Part shown: positions 23,729 to 31,729 of the stretch, piece by piece
Numbering within the stretch: position 1 is the stretch's first letter
How the letters are laid out: each line of letters opens with the position of its first letter
Source: an uncultured Lachnospiraceae bacterium
GTDB taxonomy: Bacteria; Bacillota; Clostridia; Lachnospirales; Lachnospiraceae
Direction: 5' to 3'
NCBI GenBank assembly: GCA_910585215.1
Contig: CAJUDQ010000035.1
Location: forward strand, 1-36,309
Length of the DNA stretch: 36,309 nucleotides
Translations under genes and position numbers: made by a program
The notes under the pieces: model-generated
The model's database searches: none
The model's input: only the letters and a program-made list of their open reading frames with translations
What the model was told of the DNA's origin: nothing

Positions 23729-25609
23729 TTGAACTCAGACAAAAATAATACAAGAAAATCGAAAAAACCAAAATATAATATGTTCCAAAACACCTGCTAT
23801 TTTATTACATTGGCATGGAAGGAAAAAGAGAAAAAGGTGCCGATACTCTGTCTGCTTCTGGCAGGATTTACTGTTATCAACAATCTTTTAAACCTTTATA
23901 TACCCCCTGTAATATTGGGAGTTGTGGAACAGAGGAAATCTATATCAAGGCTGCTTATTACCATTTTGTGTTTTCTGGCAGCTAATATGTTTTGTTCCGC
24001 TGTTCTTTTTTATATCCATACAAATGCGCTATTTGGGCGTATTACTGTTCGTACGATTCTTGCACGTAAATTAAATAAAAAGGCCGCTGTTACTTCTTAT
24101 CCTAATGTAAACAGTCAGGAGTGTATCCGAATGAGTACAAAATCACATGACTGTATAAACGGCAATTCTGCAGCAGGAGAAGCAATATGGAATACTCTTA
24201 CTTGGCTGTTGCAAAACTGTGCAGGATTTCTTATTTATGTTTTTCTGTTGTCATCTGTCGATTTATTTATGATAGCAGTCATTCTTGCGACTACAATTAC
24301 TGGCTATTTTGTGAGTAAATATGTAAATAGCTATGAATATCGTCATCGTGATGAAATTGCAGACTATGAAAACAGATTATATTATATCAGAGAACAGGCA
24401 AACAATTACAGTGCAGCAAAAGATATTCGTATTTTTGGTATACGTTCATGGCTGGAAGAGCTTTATGAAAAAGCTATGAATTCTTATGCATCTTTTTATC
24501 ACAAAGCAGAAAGTGTTTACATGTGGGCCAGAATTACAGACCTTTTACTTGCCTTTCTTCGCAATGGCATAGCATATCTGTATTTAATCAGCCTTGTTCT
24601 TAAAAATGGTCTGACAGCATCGGAATTTTTATTATATTTTACCGCAGTAAATGGATTTACTGCATGGGTGACTGGAATGATTGACAATCTTATTACGCTG
24701 CACCGCCAAAGTCTGGATATTTCCATTGTACGGGAATATCTGGAGTATCCAGAGCCTTTTTGTTTTGAGGAGGGCGAACCTTTGTCATGCCATAAGCATA
24801 AAAACTGTGAAATCCGGTTTGAAAATGTTTCTTTTCGTTATCCCGAAGCAGACCATGATACATTGTCGAATATCAATCTTACACTTCATTCGGGAGAAAA
24901 GCTTGCAGTAGTAGGTTTAAACGGAGCCGGAAAAACAACATTTGTAAAATTGCTCTGCGGCCTTTTGGACCCGACAGAAGGGAGGATTTTACTGGATGGC
25001 AAAGATATCAGGGAATATAACCGCAGAGATTATTATTGTATGTTTTCTGCAGTTTTTCAGAATTTTTCCCTGCTTCCTGCCTCAATTGCTGTAAATATCG
25101 CACAGTCTGAAACAGAGATAGATATACTAAAAGTAAAGGAGTGTGCAGAAAAAGCCGGCATTTATTCAAAAATTGAATCCTTGCCGAAAAAATACGAAAC
25201 CCTTTTAAACAGGGAAGTCTTTGAAGACGCTATTATGCTGTCAGGAGGAGAAACACAGCGTTTGATGCTGGCGAGAGCTTTGTATAAGGATGCTCCGGTT
25301 ATTGTACTGGATGAACCGACAGCGGCGCTTGATTCTATTGCAGAGGCTGATATATATGAAAAATACAGTGAAATGACAAAAGGAAAACTGTCTGTTTATA
25401 TTTCACACAGGCTGGCTTCTACGCGGTTTTGCGACTGTATTATATTGATTGAAAATGCCAAAATTGCGGAAACTGGCACACATAAAGAATTGTTGGAGCG
25501 TGGAGGGCGATATTCAGAGCTGTTTATAGTTCAAAGCAAATATTATCAGAAAGGAGGCTGTTACGATGAAGAAAGAGAAAGAAATGATTTCATGGAGCAG
25601 CACATATAA
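23729..25609 (+). CDS. ABC exporter half-transporter 1 (membrane domain fused to ATPase)
   Basis: The protein of about 626 residues starts at TTG 23729, six bases after GGAAGGTG; a GTG inside that site is less likely. The N-terminal membrane domain (about 20-330) has hydrophobic helices such as ILCLLLAGFTVINNLLNLYI and VDLFMIAVILATTITGYFVS. The ATPase domain has Walker A VVGLNGAGKTTFVK near 398, signature LSGGETQRLMLARAL near 505, Walker B VIVLDEPTAALD, and switch His in ISHRLAST. It overlaps the next gene by 44 bases and probably forms a heterodimer with it. Such pairs next to agr-like regulators export peptides or lipophilic toxins; no peptide gene was found nearby. Confidence 0.88.
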   Translation: MNSDKNNTRKSKKPKYNMFQNTCYFITLAWKEKEKKVPILCLLLAGFTVINNLLNLYIPPVILGVVEQRKSISRLLITILCFLAANMFCSAVLFYIHTNALFGRITVRTILARKLNKKAAVTSYPNVNSQECIRMSTKSHDCINGNSAAGEAIWNTLTWLLQNCAGFLIYVFLLSSVDLFMIAVILATTITGYFVSKYVNSYEYRHRDEIADYENRLYYIREQANNYSAAKDIRIFGIRSWLEELYEKAMNSYASFYHKAESVYMWARITDLLLAFLRNGIAYLYLISLVLKNGLTASEFLLYFTAVNGFTAWVTGMIDNLITLHRQSLDISIVREYLEYPEPFCFEEGEPLSCHKHKNCEIRFENVSFRYPEADHDTLSNINLTLHSGEKLAVVGLNGAGKTTFVKLLCGLLDPTEGRILLDGKDIREYNRRDYYCMFSAVFQNFSLLPASIAVNIAQSETEIDILKVKECAEKAGIYSKIESLPKKYETLLNREVFEDAIMLSGGETQRLMLARALYKDAPVIVLDEPTAALDSIAEADIYEKYSEMTKGKLSVYISHRLASTRFCDCIILIENAKIAETGTHKELLERGGRYSELFIVQSKYYQKGGCYDEERERNDFMEQHI

Positions 25610-27440
25610 AATAAATTATCGTGCAATTAAACTGATTTATAGGCATTATCCGAAAATGGTACTTTCACATTTTTTTTCTATTATATGGACAGCCCTTACA
25701 CCATATGTAGGAATTTATCTTTCAGCGCTTATTATTGGAGAACTTGCAGGAGAAAAAGACACGAAAAGGCTTACAGGACTTGTATGTTTTACTCTGATTA
25801 CAGAAGCAGTGATTGCTTTTTTATCAGCGCTTTTATTAAAATGGAAAAATTCAGAAAGCGCCGGCATGTATCATAATATCAAGCGAATATGGACAAAAAA
25901 ACTGTTGGATATGGATTTTGTGGATATTGATAATATAGAAACACATAAAATGCTTTCCGCCATAGAAGAAAATCACAACGGAGGAGGCCGGGGCCTTGTG
26001 GCTGTTCTTGGATGTTATGAAACGATGCTTTCCTCTATATTTACATTTTTGGGAGGTCTTGCATTGACAGTCTCGCTTTTTGCAGAAACAGTGCCAAGAA
26101 GTGCAGGAAACTATCAGATATTGAATCATCCGTTTTTTGTACTGTTGATTCTTTTTGTTCTGCTTGTTATTACATGGCTGTCACCTGTGCTGGCAACAAA
26201 AGCCGGTCGGTATTGGACAATGAATCAGAATCAATATACTCTGGGAAACCGTCTGTTTGATTTTTATGCATCTTTTGGCTATCATCGGGAGATTGCGGCT
26301 GATGTGCGCATCTATCATCAGGATTCAATGTTAGATAATTGGATATCTGATAAAACGGGAGTTTTTGAATCCAAGGGACTGTTTGCAGGGTATGCAAAGG
26401 GACCAATGGGATTTTATAATGCAATGTCAGCGGCGGTATCTGTTTTGTTTACCGGAGTGATTTATTTGTTTGTCTGCCTAAAGGCATGGGCGGGAGCTTT
26501 TGGAATCGGTTCTGTGACACAGTATATTGCGTCTGTTACAAAAGCAGCCTCCGGCTTGTCCGAGTTGATTGAAACAGCAGGGACTATGAAAATTAATGCC
26601 CCGTTTCTGGAAAAGACTTTTGAGTATCTGGATATTCCGAATTTAATGTATCAGGGAAGCTTAACCGTAGAAAAAAGAAGGGACAGAGATTATGAGGTGG
26701 AATTTCGCAATGTTTCTTTCCAATATCCGGGAAGCGTGGATTATGCGCTTAAAAATGTCAATATCAAGTTCCGTATTGGAGAACGTCTTGCGGTTGTAGG
26801 AAGGAATGGAAGCGGAAAGACTACTTTTATCAAGCTGCTCTGCCGTTTGTATGACCCGACAGAAGGGGAAATTCTTTTAAACGGAATTAATATTCGAAAA
26901 TACAATTATCTGGATTATATGTCCGTTTTTTCTGTCGTATTTCAGGATTTTAAATTATTTGCATTTCCTTTGGGACAGAATGTTGCTGCAAAGAGTTCTT
27001 ATGATAAGGAAAGAGTAGAGAACAGTCTGCAGAAGGCAGGATTTGGAGAAAGGCTTTCTGATATGCCGGATGGACTGGAAACTTATCTGTATAAGGAGTT
27101 CAGCGAAAAGGGAGTAGATATTTCCGGCGGGGAAGCTCAGAAAATCGCACTTGCCCGTTCACTGTATAAGGATTCGCCGTTTATTATATTAGATGAGCCG
27201 ACAGCGGCATTGGACCCTGTTGCCGAGGCAGATATGTATACAAGGTTTAATGAGGTGGCAGAGGATAAAACTGTGATATATATCAGCCACAGGCTGTCTT
27301 CCTGCCAGTTTTGTGATGAAATTGCTGTGTTTGAGAATGGAGAAATTGTACAAAAAGGAAGTCATAAAGAACTGGTAGAAGATAAGAATGGAAAATATTA
27401 TGAATTGTGGCAGGCACAGGCGCAGTATTATACGGAATAA
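25566..27440 (+). CDS. ABC exporter half-transporter 2 (membrane domain fused to ATPase)
   Basis: The 624-residue partner of the preceding gene has its start (AAAGGAGG ribosome site) inside the end of that gene, so translation is likely coupled. The membrane domain covers about residues 25-330 (VLSHFFSIIWTALTPYVGIY; HPFFVLLILFVLLVITWLSP). The ATPase domain has Walker A VVGRNGSGKTTFIK near 411, signature ISGGEAQKIALARSL near 518, Walker B FIILDEPTAALD, and ISHRLSS. Both half-transporters keep the Glu after Walker B, so both nucleotide sites may be active. Substrate unknown. The LytTR/GHKL pair upstream and the XRE/GyrI-like regulator downstream are candidate controllers. Confidence 0.88.
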   Translation: MKKEKEMISWSSTYKINYRAIKLIYRHYPKMVLSHFFSIIWTALTPYVGIYLSALIIGELAGEKDTKRLTGLVCFTLITEAVIAFLSALLLKWKNSESAGMYHNIKRIWTKKLLDMDFVDIDNIETHKMLSAIEENHNGGGRGLVAVLGCYETMLSSIFTFLGGLALTVSLFAETVPRSAGNYQILNHPFFVLLILFVLLVITWLSPVLATKAGRYWTMNQNQYTLGNRLFDFYASFGYHREIAADVRIYHQDSMLDNWISDKTGVFESKGLFAGYAKGPMGFYNAMSAAVSVLFTGVIYLFVCLKAWAGAFGIGSVTQYIASVTKAASGLSELIETAGTMKINAPFLEKTFEYLDIPNLMYQGSLTVEKRRDRDYEVEFRNVSFQYPGSVDYALKNVNIKFRIGERLAVVGRNGSGKTTFIKLLCRLYDPTEGEILLNGINIRKYNYLDYMSVFSVVFQDFKLFAFPLGQNVAAKSSYDKERVENSLQKAGFGERLSDMPDGLETYLYKEFSEKGVDISGGEAQKIALARSLYKDSPFIILDEPTAALDPVAEADMYTRFNEVAEDKTVIYISHRLSSCQFCDEIAVFENGEIVQKGSHKELVEDKNGKYYELWQAQAQYYTE

Positions 27441-27468
27441 GTTTAGAATATATATCTTTTGAATATCA

Positions 27469-27505
27469 GCAACTTAAAGTTGCGAAAACTTTTTAAAGAG
27501 CAACT
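27469..27505. promoter_or_regulatory. GCAACT/AGTTGC palindrome cluster upstream of the XRE/GyrI-like gene
   Basis: GCAACTTAAAGTTGC (27469-27483) is a perfect palindrome apart from its centre base. A further GCAACT (27500-27505) is inverted relative to the AGTTGC half at 27478. The central palindrome has no loop, so it is a poor terminator and a better operator. It lies upstream of a TATACT box (27538-27543) in front of the regulator gene. Confidence 0.55.
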
Positions 27506-27573
27506 CTGAAATGGTGTATTTTATTTTTCATATCTGTTATACTCTGTTTGAAATCAAAAAGGAGGTAAAAAAT

Positions 27574-28263
27574 ATGGGATTTGGAAAAAATATACAGTTT
27601 TTAAGAAAACTGTATGGAAAAATCACACAGGAAGAGCTGGCGGAGAAAATGAATGTTTCCAGACAGACGATATCAAAATGGGAATTGGAGACAGCTTTTC
27701 CAGAAATGGAAAAAGCATTGCAGCTCTGTAAATTATTTTCCTGTTCTTTGGATGATTTAATGCAGAAGGATATGGATTATTACGACGACGAGGCATACAG
27801 CAATATCAGAGTTGAGGAAGTCGGACCGTTGCGATATGTAAAATATGCTGTATTCAGCAGGGAACCGGAGGAGGATGCCATCCGTCATATGCAGGAATGG
27901 GCTGTATCTTCTGGAATTAGTAAACCGCAAATCATAGGGTGGGATTTTCCATATTTATCACAGGAACAGGTAAATGTATTTCATATGCACGGATATGAAG
28001 CTGCGTGTATTTTGCCAGAGGACTTTGACAAAACAGATATGGAAATCTGTACGCAGAAGAAACAAATATATGCGGCTATTACTGTCGGAGAATCTCCAAA
28101 AGACGCATTTGTAGTAATTCCAAATGCATATAAAACACTTCAATATTATATCGAAGTAAATGGAATGAAAGAAAAGAGAGAAAAAGGAATTTTGTCGTGT
28201 TTTGAAAGGGAATACGACAAAGACGGCTGGCATATGGATATCTATATTGCAATAGAACCATAA
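27574..28263 (+). CDS. XRE-type regulator with GyrI-like ligand-binding domain
   Basis: The 229-residue protein starts at ATG 27574 behind AAGGAGGT; upstream in-frame codons lie before the predicted transcript start. Residues 1-60 are an XRE helix-turn-helix (NIQFLRKLYGKITQEELAEK; NVSRQTISKWELETAFPEME). Residues about 85-229 resemble the GyrI-like/AraC effector-binding fold (VEEVGPLRYVKYAVFSREPE; HMQEWAVSSGI; IQ/YIAIEP ending), which binds drug-like small molecules. An XRE DNA-binding domain with this ligand domain is a plausible drug-sensing regulator. Palindromes just upstream and before the ABC pair share a core, so it may control itself and the exporter; this is inferred. Confidence 0.78.
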   Translation: MGFGKNIQFLRKLYGKITQEELAEKMNVSRQTISKWELETAFPEMEKALQLCKLFSCSLDDLMQKDMDYYDDEAYSNIRVEEVGPLRYVKYAVFSREPEEDAIRHMQEWAVSSGISKPQIIGWDFPYLSQEQVNVFHMHGYEAACILPEDFDKTDMEICTQKKQIYAAITVGESPKDAFVVIPNAYKTLQYYIEVNGMKEKREKGILSCFEREYDKDGWHMDIYIAIEP

Positions 28264-28264
28264 G

Positions 28265-28293
28265 TTGTCATAATGCAATTTATATGTTATCAT
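28265..28293 (+). promoter_or_regulatory. Promoter of the WYL regulator gene
   Basis: TTGTCA (28265-28270), 17-base spacer, TATCAT (28288-28293). The leader to the start codon at 28398 is about 100 bases and contains no clear terminator. Confidence 0.7.
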
Positions 28294-28397
28294 ATATTCA
28301 GAATAAAAAGTATATTTATATAAGCACCAAAAAAAGAATCATCCATTTTTGAGTAAGGCAGATGTAGTGAAGGGTGTTTACAAAAAGGACGACAGAT

Positions 28398-29327
28398 ATG
28401 AAAATAGACCGATTAATTGGTATTATAATGATATTATTACAAAAGGATAAAGTCACAGCTCCCGAACTGGCAGAACGTTTTGAAGTATCAAGACGCACGA
28501 TTCACAGAGATATTGATGATATCTGCAAGGCAGGTATTCCGGTTATTACTGTACAGGGAAGTAATGGAGGTATTTCTATTTGTGACAGTTATAAAATAGA
28601 TAAGGCTCTTTTCAATTATGATGAATTGCAGGCTGTTTTTTCAGGTTTGAAAGGTATTGACAGTATATCAGAAAACTCCTATCTGACAAAAATGGTTGAG
28701 AAATTATCAAGTAAGAAGAATCCTGTTGAGATAGATAATACCATTATCATAGACCTTGCCTCTCACTATCAGAAGCCTCTGACTCAGAAAATAGAATTTA
28801 TAAAAACCGCTATTCAAAACAGGCAATGTATTTCATTTCAATACTTCTATCAAAAAGGAGAGGGTATAAGGAAGATTGAGCCATATCATCTGATATTCAA
28901 GTGGTCCTCGTGGTATGTTTTCGGATATTGCCTTGACAGAGAGGCATATCGGCTTTTTAAATTAAACCGTTTATGGAATATCTGTTTTTTAGGAGAAGGT
29001 TTTACGCCCCGCAAAATACCAGAAAAGGAATTGCAGTTTGATCATTATTTTTCATCAAATTCTATTCATCTCAAGGCACTGTTTTCATCAAGTGAAAAAT
29101 ATCGTCTGATTGAAGAATATGGGATTGACAGTTATCAAATAACAGATACAGGGCAGCTTCTTTTGGAACGTGATTTTGTAAGTTATGAAAATATGAGAGC
29201 TTGGATATTCAGCTTTGGAGATAAGGTGTCTGTGATTGAGCCGGTTCAGCTTTTTGAAGACAGAAAACAGCAGGCAGAGAATATTCTGCTGATGAAGAGC
29301 AGAGATGATACAATAAAACAAATATAG
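28398..29327 (+). CDS. YafY-type regulator: HTH plus WYL domain
   Basis: The 309-residue protein starts at ATG 28398, eight bases after AAAGGA. Residues 1-60 form a DeoR-like helix-turn-helix (KVTAPELAERFEVSRRTIHR). The WYL domain spans about 130-195 (QCISFQYFYQKGEGIRKIEP, YHLIFKWSSWYVFGYCLDRE, FKLNRLW), and the C-terminal extension (about 220-300) has the ENMRAWIFSFGDKVSVIEP motif. WYL domains sense ligands such as nucleotides or nucleic acids; the ligand here is unknown. The gene is followed by a DUF3795 gene, a pairing often seen in Firmicutes, so that gene is its likely target along with its own promoter. Confidence 0.88.
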   Translation: MKIDRLIGIIMILLQKDKVTAPELAERFEVSRRTIHRDIDDICKAGIPVITVQGSNGGISICDSYKIDKALFNYDELQAVFSGLKGIDSISENSYLTKMVEKLSSKKNPVEIDNTIIIDLASHYQKPLTQKIEFIKTAIQNRQCISFQYFYQKGEGIRKIEPYHLIFKWSSWYVFGYCLDREAYRLFKLNRLWNICFLGEGFTPRKIPEKELQFDHYFSSNSIHLKALFSSSEKYRLIEEYGIDSYQITDTGQLLLERDFVSYENMRAWIFSFGDKVSVIEPVQLFEDRKQQAENILLMKSRDDTIKQI

Positions 29328-29537
29328 CAGGAGAATATTATTAATAATATGGTTGATAAAATGGCTGTATTGCTGAAATAAGACGAATAAAAGATGATTT
29401 TTCCTGAAGAAAAAGTAATTTTCTGTAAAATAAAAACACGACATACAGATGTCATGTTTCCTGTGTTAATCTATCTATGATTCTATCGAAACAGTATAAA
29501 TGGGATAATAGAAACAAAATCAGGAGGTTTTTAGATT

Positions 29538-29798
29538 ATGGTTGAATCAAGATGTGGAATATTGTGCAATGAATGTGAGTATCGTGAAACTATGGGCTGT
29601 AAAGGATGTGTAAATATAGACAAGCCGTTCTGGGGAGACAGTTGTACTGTAAAATCCTGCTGCGAGGAAAAAAAGAAAAATCATTGCGGCGAATGTAAGG
29701 ATTTTGTCTGTTCTGTATTACATAGCTTTGCTTATGACAAGGAGCAGGGAGATAACGGGTTAAGAATTGAGCAGTGTAAAAAATGGAATGAAAATTAA
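29538..29798 (+). CDS. DUF3795 family cysteine-rich protein
   Basis: The 86-residue protein has ten cysteines arranged mostly as C-x2-3-C pairs: CGILCNECEYRETMGCKGC, CTVKSCCEEKKKNHCGEC, and C in KDFVC, plus EQCKKW at the end. This is the DUF3795 pattern, a predicted metal-binding (probably zinc) protein of unknown function. AGGAGG is the ribosome site. The gap to the WYL regulator gene is about 210 bases and includes a small inverted repeat GACAT-acag-ATGTC (29440-29453), so it may have its own promoter. A terminator follows. Confidence 0.82.
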   Translation: MVESRCGILCNECEYRETMGCKGCVNIDKPFWGDSCTVKSCCEEKKKNHCGECKDFVCSVLHSFAYDKEQGDNGLRIEQCKKWNEN

Positions 29799-29843
29799 TT
29801 GTTGAAATCCATAAATGATTAAAATTTGTAAATAATTTTGGAC

Positions 29844-29882
29844 AATCAGGCAGAATAACAATTTTTCTGTCTGATTTTTTTG
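29844..29882 (+). terminator. Rho-independent terminator after the DUF3795 gene
   Basis: AATCAGGCAGAA pairs with TTCTGTCTGATT (one G-T pair) around a short loop, followed by a run of Ts to 29882. It ends the WYL/DUF3795 unit. Confidence 0.85.
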
Positions 29883-29915
29883 TTAAGATTGAGAAAACAT
29901 TCAATTACAGATTGT

Positions 29916-29944
29916 TTTACAACTATCCGGTTTTCGATTAAAAT
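29916..29944 (+). promoter_or_regulatory. Promoter of the XRE-FlhA-like gene
   Basis: TTTACA (29916-29921), 17-base spacer, TAAAAT (29939-29944). The predicted start near 29951 leaves a leader of about 90 bases that contains the palindrome at 29974. Confidence 0.55.
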
Positions 29945-29973
29945 AATTTTATAACATATCAGCCGGAAAATCC

Positions 29974-29989
29974 ATGGTCTAAAGACCAT
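29974..29989. promoter_or_regulatory. Candidate self-operator of the XRE-FlhA-like regulator
   Basis: ATGGTCTAAAGACCAT is a perfect 16-base palindrome. It lies about 23 bases after the predicted transcript start and 54 before the start codon. Perfect short palindromes in the leader of XRE genes commonly mark self-repression, and no other gene lies in this unit. Confidence 0.5.
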
Positions 29990-30043
29990 ATGATAAATGG
30001 CGTTAGGTTTACAAATAAATATTCATAAAAGGAGAAAAAGATT

Positions 30044-30874
30044 ATGAACATTTCAGATTTTGGAGAAAAGATATCCAAATGCCGTCAAAATCAAAATTTG
30101 ACACAGGAGGAGTTTGCAGCAAAACTTTGCGTAACCCCGCAGGCAGTTTCCCGTTGGGAAAGAAACCAGAGTATGCCAGATATTACTGTATTTCAGGATA
30201 TATGCAGAATCTTAAATATCAGCGCAGATTATCTGTTAAATATTGAAAGCGGGCAGGTGTCGGAAAATTATGATACAAGGGTATGTCAGCAGGTTATGGA
30301 GATTCTAAGACATTGCGATGAGCCGGTCAGTCTGCAGTTTGGAGAAGGACTTTTAGAGCTTTTTATGCAAAACACATGGAAAGAATATGTTGCAGAACAG
30401 CGAAAACGTCTTGCAGAGGAAGGATTTCTGCTTCCGACAGTGAGAGTGATGGACCAGTTAAGATTGGAAAAAAATGAAATACAGATTGTTTCTTATCATA
30501 GAGTTCTTTATAAAGAAATTATAACAGAGATTACAGAAAATACCGGAAAAGAAATTATAGAAAAGTTTGGAAGTGTAATACGGGAAAATTATGCGCATGT
30601 TTTAAATGCTCAGATTGTAAAAATACTGATTGATAATTTAAAAATTGCATATCCGGCACAGATTGAAAATGTTATACCGGAAAAAATATCCTACAGTTTG
30701 CTTCTGGAGGTTTTAAAATATTTTGTTGGCAGAGGAAATACAATGATTCATTTGATAAAGCTGATTGAATTTATGGAACGTGAATTGAGAAAATGTTCCG
30801 AGCTTACGGCAGAAGAGCTGGCTGAAAGTGCAGAAAAATGGCTGGTAGATACTATTTATAAGGAAAATTTATAA
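30044..30874 (+). CDS. XRE helix-turn-helix protein fused to a FlhA (FHIPEP) C-terminal-like domain
   Basis: This is a 276-residue protein. Residues 1-66 are a standard XRE DNA-binding domain (QNLTQEEFAAKLCVTPQAVS, RWERNQSMPD, ISADYLL). Residues about 95-270 follow the order of the FlhA cytoplasmic domain: VSLQFGEGLLELF, RKRLAEEGFLLPTVRVMDQL with RLEKNEIQI (compare FlhA GFLPPVVHIRDNMDLQPARY), then EKFGSVIRENYAHVLNAQIV, LIDNLKIAYPAQIENVIPEK and LLEVLKYFVGRGNTMIHLIK. The membrane half of FlhA and the segment before the helical part are absent, and no flagellar gene is in the window. A role as a transcription regulator whose FlhA-like part binds a partner is inferred. GGAG ribosome site; single-gene unit. 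Confidence 0.75.
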   Translation: MNISDFGEKISKCRQNQNLTQEEFAAKLCVTPQAVSRWERNQSMPDITVFQDICRILNISADYLLNIESGQVSENYDTRVCQQVMEILRHCDEPVSLQFGEGLLELFMQNTWKEYVAEQRKRLAEEGFLLPTVRVMDQLRLEKNEIQIVSYHRVLYKEIITEITENTGKEIIEKFGSVIRENYAHVLNAQIVKILIDNLKIAYPAQIENVIPEKISYSLLLEVLKYFVGRGNTMIHLIKLIEFMERELRKCSELTAEELAESAEKWLVDTIYKENL

Positions 30875-30910
30875 AGATTTTTTATATAGGTATTTAAAAT
30901 TTATCAGAAT

Positions 30911-30956
30911 AGTGATATGATTATTTTGGAATGTCAATATAATCATATCACTTTTT
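30911..30956 (+). terminator. Terminator after the XRE-FlhA-like gene
   Basis: AGTGATATGATTAT (30911-30924) pairs perfectly with ATAATCATATCACT (30938-30951) around a 13-base loop and is followed by TTTTTG. It isolates the gene from the two-component system downstream. Confidence 0.85.
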
Positions 30957-31054
30957 GTATTGTATTTTGGGCATATTTTTATTGTTTTAATTTAAAGCAG
31001 CAAATCAAATACAGCTATAAGAAAAATACTTATAAATAAAAGGAGTAAATAATT

Positions 31055-31729
31055 ATGCGTATTTTATTGGCAGAGGATGAGAAAGACTTAAATAAAATTA
31101 TTACTCAGAAGCTGTCAGCAGACGGCTATTCTGTGGACAGCTGTTTTGATGGTGAAGAAGCTGTGGAATATCTGGATTCGGCGGATTATGATGCTGTAAT
31201 ACTGGATATTATGATGCCAAAGGTTGATGGATTTGGTGTTCTTCGTCATCTGAGGCAGCAGAAAAAGAATACGCCGGTGTTGTTTTTAACAGCGCGCGAT
31301 GCTGTTTCTGACCGTGTAAAAGGGTTAGACAGCGGCGCAGATGATTATTTAATCAAGCCATTTTCCTTTGAAGAGCTTGGGGCAAGGCTGCGGGCGATGA
31401 CAAGAAAAAAATTCGGTATGACAGATAATTTTCTGACAGTTGCAGATTTAGTAATTGATACCGCCTCACATACTGTCAAACGGGGAGACAGAGAAATTAT
31501 ACTGTCAGCAAAAGAATATCATCTTTTGGAATATCTTATGAGGAACCACGGAATTGTTTTATCACGGGAAAAAATAGAAAATCATATCTGGAATTTTGAA
31601 TATGAAGGAGGGACAAATGTGGTGGATGTCTATATCAGTTATCTCAGAAAGAAAATAGACAGTGGTTTTGAAAATAAACTGATTCATACTATTCGGGGCA
31701 TCGGGTATGTATTGAGGGAAAAGTCATGA
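31055..31729 (+). CDS. OmpR/PhoB-type response regulator
   Basis: The 224-residue protein has a receiver domain (1-115) with acidic pocket E7/D8/E9, phosphorylation site D51 in VILDIMMPKVDGFGVLRHLR, and the conserved Lys in YLIKPFSFEEL. A winged helix DNA-binding domain spans about 128-222 (ILSAKEYHLLEYLMRNHGIV; NVVDVYISYLRKKID; TIRGIGYVL). AAGGAG is the ribosome site. It overlaps the kinase gene by four bases (ATGA), a sign of coupled translation. The adjacent PepSY gene is the likely target; direct TTTCTT repeats sit at the -35 position there. Confidence 0.92.
   Translation: MRILLAEDEKDLNKIITQKLSADGYSVDSCFDGEEAVEYLDSADYDAVILDIMMPKVDGFGVLRHLRQQKKNTPVLFLTARDAVSDRVKGLDSGADDYLIKPFSFEELGARLRAMTRKKFGMTDNFLTVADLVIDTASHTVKRGDREIILSAKEYHLLEYLMRNHGIVLSREKIENHIWNFEYEGGTNVVDVYISYLRKKIDSGFENKLIHTIRGIGYVLREKS

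Noticed and set aside
27469..27505. Terminator after the second ABC gene
   Set aside because: The main palindrome has no loop and no following T-run at the right place; an operator is the better reading.
30044..30874. Fragment of a flagellar operon because of the FlhA-like domain
   Set aside because: The protein begins with a complete XRE domain, has its own promoter and terminator, lacks the FlhA membrane part, and no other flagellar gene lies nearby.
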